NCBI GenBank assembly: GCA_022571985.1
Contig: JACZWU010000003.1
Location: forward strand, 203,742-267,741
Source: Candidatus Zixiibacteriota bacterium
GTDB taxonomy: Bacteria; Zixibacteria; MSB-5A5; GN15; FEB-12
Direction of reading: 5' to 3'
DNA length: 64,000 nt
Shown: in pieces, positions 59,880 through 64,000 of the stretch
Numbering within the stretch: the first letter of the stretch is position 1
How the letters are laid out: each line of letters starts with the position of its first letter
Made by a program: the position numbers and the translations under genes
Notes under the pieces: model-generated
Told to the model about the DNA's origin: nothing
Seen by the model: the letters and a program-made list of their open reading frames with translations, nothing else
Databases searched by the model: none

Positions 59880-61721
59880 ATGTCTACTGCTCTTAAGTCG
59901 AAAAAAAGTGAAACTTCGTCTCTTCCGAATCGTGATGGCATAGATAAAAAGCATAAATGGAATTTAGCTGATATATTCTCTGACGATAACGCCTGGGACG
60001 AAGACTACAAAAGAGTCCAGGGATTAATCGAAAAATCCAAAGACTTTACTGGTAAGCTAAGCGAATCACCACAAACACTCTTCGAGTGTCTGGAAATTCG
60101 CACTGATTTAAACCTGTCGGTCTTTCAATTATTTCAATACGCCCGCTTAAACCGTGATATAGATAACCGCGTTTCCAAATACCAGTCGATGACCGACCGC
60201 GCCGCTATGCTCTCGTCTCTAGCTGGAGCTGCCTATTCGTTCGTAGAGCCGGAAATGCTCAAAATGTCCGATGACAAACTCAAAGAGATGGCCGGGCAAT
60301 TCCCCAAAAAAGATATCTATGATTTTTATATCAAAGAACTGATTCGATCCCGTCCGCATATCCGCTCCGAAGAAGTTGAAGAATTACTGGCTCAGTCGGC
60401 CATGGTCGCCCGCGGCGCTGAAAACGTTTTTACCATGCTCGATGACGCCGATATGACTTACCCTGAGGTCAAAGACGAAGACGGTAACCTGGTCAAACTT
60501 ACCAAACAGCGCTACGCCAAAATTCTGGAATCAACCAATGGTGAAGTTCGCAAAAATGCTCACTCCGCTTTTTATTCCTCTTACAAAAATCATTTGAACA
60601 CTTTGAGCGCCTCGCTTGCATCGACTGTCAACAATGATATTTTTTACACCAAAGCCCGCGGTTTTAAAAGCTGCCTGCACAATTCGCTCGACGGTGATAA
60701 TATCCCGGCCGAGGTTTACCATTCGTTAATAAGCAGTACCGAAAAACATATCGAAGGCTTGCACAAATATGTAGCGCTTCGCCAAAAAATACTTAAACTT
60801 GAAAAAATACACAGCTACGATATGTTCTGCCCTTTATTCCCCGAACGCGACTACGAAGTAAACTACGATCAGGCGGTCGAGGCAGTTATCGAATCCACGA
60901 CGTCATTAGGGGCCGACTATACCGCCGCCCTTAAAAATGCTTTCGACAGTCGCTGGGTTGATGTCTATGAAACCGAGGGTAAGGGCAGCGGCGCTTACAA
61001 TTGGGGCAATTACAAAGTCCATCCCTTTATACTAATGAACTACAACGGCACCATCGATAATATGTTTACCTTAGCGCACGAGATGGGACACGCCATGCAC
61101 AGTCATCTCTCCTGCGGCAAACAGTCTTATCAAAAGGCTGGCTATTCTATCTTTGTAGCCGAAGTCGCCTCAACCCTTAACGAAGGCTTGCTGCTGGAGC
61201 ATTTGCTTAAAAAAACAACCGATGACCTTGACAAATTATTTATCTTAAACCGTCAGATGGATAACACCGTCGGCACCTTTTTTAATCAGGTCATGTACGC
61301 CAGTTTTGAGCTGACCATTCATGAAACAGTCGAAAAAGGCGGTGCGCTTTCACCCGACATGATGACCAACCTCTGGCGTAAACTGACCGAAAAATATTAC
61401 GGCCCGCATCTGACCATCGATGACTACTCAATTATCAAATGGTGCCGCATCCCCCATTTTTATATGATGTATTACGTCTTCCAGTACGCTACTTCGTATG
61501 CCGCCTCGCAGGCGATTATGTCAAATTTTATGGCAGGCGACACGACCATCGTTGCCAAATATATCGAAATGCTTTCAGCCGGTGGCTCGGACTATCCGAT
61601 AGAGTTATTAAAAAACTGCGGCGTAGATATGACCAAACCTGAATCAGTCGAAGCCACTGTCAAAATGTTTGCCGAGCAGGTGGATGAAATGGAACGCCTG
61701 GCCGAGGGGCTGGGGAAATAG
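59880..61721 (+). CDS. pepF: Oligoendopeptidase F (M3 metallopeptidase)
   Basis: The 613-residue protein has the M3B PepF layout. The N-terminal Ala- and Lys-rich helices lead to the zinc motif AHEMGHAMHS (HEMGH at 400-404), with the third ligand region in VAEVASTLNEGLLLEHL near 425-442. The C-terminal YYVFQYATSYAAS is typical. It hydrolyses peptides of about 7-17 residues in the cytosol. The start follows GAAAGGA by nine bases. A small unknown gene follows after 13 bases. Confidence 0.95.
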   Translation: MSTALKSKKSETSSLPNRDGIDKKHKWNLADIFSDDNAWDEDYKRVQGLIEKSKDFTGKLSESPQTLFECLEIRTDLNLSVFQLFQYARLNRDIDNRVSKYQSMTDRAAMLSSLAGAAYSFVEPEMLKMSDDKLKEMAGQFPKKDIYDFYIKELIRSRPHIRSEEVEELLAQSAMVARGAENVFTMLDDADMTYPEVKDEDGNLVKLTKQRYAKILESTNGEVRKNAHSAFYSSYKNHLNTLSASLASTVNNDIFYTKARGFKSCLHNSLDGDNIPAEVYHSLISSTEKHIEGLHKYVALRQKILKLEKIHSYDMFCPLFPERDYEVNYDQAVEAVIESTTSLGADYTAALKNAFDSRWVDVYETEGKGSGAYNWGNYKVHPFILMNYNGTIDNMFTLAHEMGHAMHSHLSCGKQSYQKAGYSIFVAEVASTLNEGLLLEHLLKKTTDDLDKLFILNRQMDNTVGTFFNQVMYASFELTIHETVEKGGALSPDMMTNLWRKLTEKYYGPHLTIDDYSIIKWCRIPHFYMMYYVFQYATSYAASQAIMSNFMAGDTTIVAKYIEMLSAGGSDYPIELLKNCGVDMTKPESVEATVKMFAEQVDEMERLAEGLGK

Positions 61722-61734
61722 GAGAAGATAGTTT

Positions 61735-62034
61735 ATGGATTATAGCGGTACAGGTGCTGCTGCTGTAGGCGCAGCGGCGGCACATCAGGCCAAAATTAAT
61801 GCGACCAAAGCCTCAGGCGCGATCGTCAAGATGTCTCCGGAAGAATTTATGAAGATCATCAACAAGAGCGAAGAGCCGCTGGTCGTTTTTGCCAAAGGGG
61901 GATTTCTAAATAGAAAGTTTCGTTATCTTACCAGCTACCGCGGTCTGTTTTTCTTCACTTCAGCATCGGAGCCGTTGGCACTACCCGGCAAAGCCGAAAT
62001 AATCGCTGCCGACAAAATCTGGATCCCAGGGTAA
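61735..62034 (+). CDS. Small conserved-looking protein of unknown function
   Basis: The 99-residue protein has an Ala/Gly-rich N-terminus (GTGAAAVGAAAAHQAKI). A compact domain follows (VKMSPEEFMKIINKSEEPLVVFAKGG ... YLTSYRGLFFFTSA) that resembles small cytosolic proteins found beside peptidases in environmental genomes. I cannot name the family. It follows pepF after 13 bases with a GGAGA site, so it is probably cotranscribed. The convergent FG-GAP gene ends five bases after its stop. Confidence 0.6.
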   Translation: MDYSGTGAAAVGAAAAHQAKINATKASGAIVKMSPEEFMKIINKSEEPLVVFAKGGFLNRKFRYLTSYRGLFFFTSASEPLALPGKAEIIAADKIWIPG

Positions 62035-62039
62035 GTTGA

Positions 62040-63716
62040 TTATTCAGAACAATCGTGAAAAGGGGCCGGACCGCTTCTAAACAAGTAATTTACGAAGTAG
62101 GTCACATCGGTGATATTAACTGTGCCACAAGTACCATTTACATCAGCCACTCCTTCAATGTCCGGCAAGGAACCACCTCGAAATATAAAATCTATCAAGA
62201 CAGCTAAGTCTTGTACGTTTGACTGTCCATCTCGATTTAAGTCCCCAGAGCGATGCCCAATTATCGTCACCTCCCCTTCGACCGCAAATTCAGTGCTGTC
62301 GAGGTAACGACCAGTCACCTCAAAGTTAGCATATGTAGTATCCCACATCTGACCGTAGCCAAGCAAGAACTCTTTAATTGAAAATTCCGCTCTAATATAC
62401 TGGTCACACGGATTTAGCTCAGGGTAGTGAAGAGAAAACGTAGACGAAACAATATCACCGTTGATGCGTATAGAATTCGTGTCAATATCAGCTGCAGTAA
62501 ATTCATTATGAAAATTCTTTATCGTTAAAGCGCCGTAATGTTTCTCTATTTCATTCTTCATTATGACATACATTCTTGCAGGAAATACAGAGACTATCTC
62601 TGTGGCAATATTATTTATAAAAAAGAAGATTTTATTTTCACTTGTTTTAGTAACAATTATGTCTAGATCGCCATCGCAGTCAAAATCGGTAGAAGTCATG
62701 CCAGTTGATTTCGCAAGTATATGATAATTACTTTCGTAGAGTGAATAATGAAATGTGCCGTCACCATTATTGAGCATAATAGTTAAAGTGGAATAAGAAC
62801 CCTTGTCATGTAGGATTGCGAGGTCCGGTCCGTTCACACCATCAAAATCTTTACTTATGATGTCAGATGGGACTCCAGTAATATCAGTATATGGAAGATG
62901 TCCTGGGAAATTACCGTTGCCTTCATTCGTTAATATTTCTATATGAGGCCAGTTCTGGAAACCTACCACCATATCAATAAGATTGTCACCGTCAAAATCG
63001 CTAAGTGAGACTGATGTGCAAGGGTTTCCAATGTAGTAAAGGTGAAGCATCGAAAATGTTCCATCTGCTTGATTCGCATATACTGCAATGCTTCCGTAAG
63101 AATTGTTCACTAAAATGACGTCGCTAAAATTGTCGTTTGTAATATCAGCAATTGCTACGTCGATCGGACTTCCACCCGCTGAATATTTTGTTGTGTTCGA
63201 ATCCAAGGTGCCGTTTACATTATTTCTAACAACCATTTTTCCGTCGCAAGAAGAAGAGAAAATTAGGTCGTTGAAGCCGTTGCCTTCAATGTCAAGAATT
63301 GATATTGATGAAGGACAACGATCGTAGAATATTTCTGGTATTTTAAAGCTGCCCCCTCCCTTGTTCTCTAGGTAAATAATCTGGAAGAAGTCAGTACTGG
63401 CAATTACTAAGTCATTAATGCCGTCCCCGTTTATATCTCCAATATCAAGAAAGTTGCTGGTAATAGGAATTGATATATTGCTTGGAACTCCAAAACCCCC
63501 TTTTCCGTCATTCATTAAAATAATGATGTTTCGGGATCGAGAATTAGCGACTGCTAAATCAATATAGCCATCATTATTCAAGTCACCCGCTTCAACTGCA
63601 ACAGGCCCAAGTCCTACGGGTATTGATTTCCCATATTTAAATAGAGGTTGCCCTAAGGCAGAGCCAATTAGAAAAAAATGAACCAAGAATATAAATATTA
63701 TTGTTGTCTTTTGCAT
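62040..63716 (-). CDS. Secreted FG-GAP/VCBS repeat protein with dockerin-like C-terminus
   Basis: The 558-residue protein has a signal peptide (near 1-22). A set of about seven FG-GAP/VCBS beta-propeller repeats follows, each with a D-x-[ND]-x-D-G-x-x-D-[LI] calcium loop (examples: DLNNDGYIDLAVAN, DINGDGINDLVIAS, DFDGDNLIDMVVGF). The C-terminal 65 residues are a dockerin-like pair of calcium loops (GDLNRDGQSNVQDLAVLIDF and ADVNGTCGTVNITDVTYFVN) ending in FRSGPAP. This combination is common in Zixibacteria and related FCB lineages. It is probably a surface protein. The gene is AT-rich. Confidence 0.87.
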   Translation of the reverse strand: MQKTTIIFIFLVHFFLIGSALGQPLFKYGKSIPVGLGPVAVEAGDLNNDGYIDLAVANSRSRNIIILMNDGKGGFGVPSNISIPITSNFLDIGDINGDGINDLVIASTDFFQIIYLENKGGGSFKIPEIFYDRCPSSISILDIEGNGFNDLIFSSSCDGKMVVRNNVNGTLDSNTTKYSAGGSPIDVAIADITNDNFSDVILVNNSYGSIAVYANQADGTFSMLHLYYIGNPCTSVSLSDFDGDNLIDMVVGFQNWPHIEILTNEGNGNFPGHLPYTDITGVPSDIISKDFDGVNGPDLAILHDKGSYSTLTIMLNNGDGTFHYSLYESNYHILAKSTGMTSTDFDCDGDLDIIVTKTSENKIFFFINNIATEIVSVFPARMYVIMKNEIEKHYGALTIKNFHNEFTAADIDTNSIRINGDIVSSTFSLHYPELNPCDQYIRAEFSIKEFLLGYGQMWDTTYANFEVTGRYLDSTEFAVEGEVTIIGHRSGDLNRDGQSNVQDLAVLIDFIFRGGSLPDIEGVADVNGTCGTVNITDVTYFVNYLFRSGPAPFHDCSE

Positions 63717-63886
63717 AGAAATTGGACTGAATTGGTTAATTTTAGCTACTTAATAATACACTCTACCGTAGTTTTATCCAAACACTAATGAGATTCACTG
63801 GATATCATTTCCCCCTTTACAAAACCACTAAACCGACCTAATATATTAGGCTATACCGGATTACGTATAGACCAAAAACTGATAAA

Positions 63887-64000
63887 ATGAAATTTGATAC
63901 GCTAAAAGACAATTTTTCGCTGCCCAAAGCCGAAGAGAAAATCCTCGAGTTCTGGAAAAACGAGGATATTTTCCACAAAGCCAATAAACTGGCCGAAAAA
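63887..64000 (+). CDS. ileS: Isoleucyl-tRNA synthetase, N-terminal fragment (runs off window)
   Basis: The ATG at 63887 opens a frame to the window's end: MKFDTLKDNFSLPKAEEKIL, then EFWKNEDIFHKA. The pattern F-x-LPKAEEKILEFWK is the conserved N-terminus of class-I isoleucyl-tRNA synthetases; valyl enzymes have similar but different text. The HIGH motif would lie just outside. The upstream 170 bases have no T-box that I can see. Confidence 0.85.
   Translation, partial: MKFDTLKDNFSLPKAEEKILEFWKNEDIFHKANKLAEK

Noticed and set aside
1..64000. CRISPR array, tRNA or rRNA
   Set aside because: No regularly spaced direct repeats, and no cloverleaf or rRNA sequence was seen apart from the tRNA-like part of ssrA and its copy.

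Overview
The window looks like the chromosome of an uncultured Gram-negative bacterium. It encodes outer-membrane barrels, a TonB-dependent receptor, a FadL-type channel, Wza-like and Wzi-like capsule proteins, lipoproteins, and a secreted FG-GAP protein with a dockerin-like C-terminus. Together with a LmbE/BshB1-type deacetylase, a MEMO-AMMECR1 fusion and a DUF255 thioredoxin protein, this points to the FCB side of the tree, for example candidate phylum Zixibacteria. That assignment is inference from gene content only. Most of the window is ordinary backbone, with AT-richer accessory patches.

Left edge (1-3233), accessory island at ssrA: a Fic-like N-terminus runs off the left edge. It is followed by an AT-rich stretch with dyads, then an overlapping two-gene cassette encoding a DUF262-HNH protein and a GIY-YIG protein (a candidate anti-phage or restriction module). 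Next come a broken excisionase-type HTH gene and a duplicated 3' end of ssrA whose T-loop is split by 26 nt. After a 37-residue lysine-rich gene comes the intact tmRNA gene, on the minus strand, with tag ANNLIGNTYAMAA.

Backbone 3.4-19.6 kb: LysE and DoxX membrane proteins, an extended SDR, and a carbamoyltransferase cluster with two tiny membrane proteins and an SGNH hydrolase. Then come a cupredoxin / histidine kinase / outer-membrane protein operon, a class V aminotransferase, a second epimerase, a MEMO-AMMECR1 fusion, SPFH-NfeD, DUF302 and OsmC.

19.6-21.3 kb: a type II restriction-modification pair whose endonuclease gene is frameshifted at a six-base homopolymer. 21.3-30.5 kb: a DUF255 lipoprotein, then an exopolysaccharide export cluster (Wzi-like, priming glycosyltransferase, a degenerate aminotransferase without its PLP lysine, a small unknown gene and an SLBB exporter).

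31-43.4 kb: a FadL-like protein with an esterase-like lipoprotein that lacks its nucleophile, tandem duplicated terminators, BshB1, a CBS/CGS trans-sulfuration pair, a zinc-ribbon peptide and GreA. A TPP-riboswitch-controlled TonB receptor plus Na+ symporter follows (predicted thiamin or precursor uptake), then a secreted truncated haemoglobin whose 5' end is duplicated 1.2 kb away.

43.7-64 kb: small envelope proteins, an SDR, SRPBCC, PEGA, DUF4153 and TPR proteins. Rex follows with its own operator, then alanine racemase divergent from YggS, a DivIVA-domain protein and a purine nucleoside phosphorylase. An AT-rich pair comes next: a 2-deoxyribosyltransferase-like protein overlapping an HD dGTPase-like protein (candidate nucleotide-based defence). 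The window ends with oligoendopeptidase F, an FG-GAP/dockerin protein and the start of ileS. I found no tRNA, rRNA or CRISPR array.
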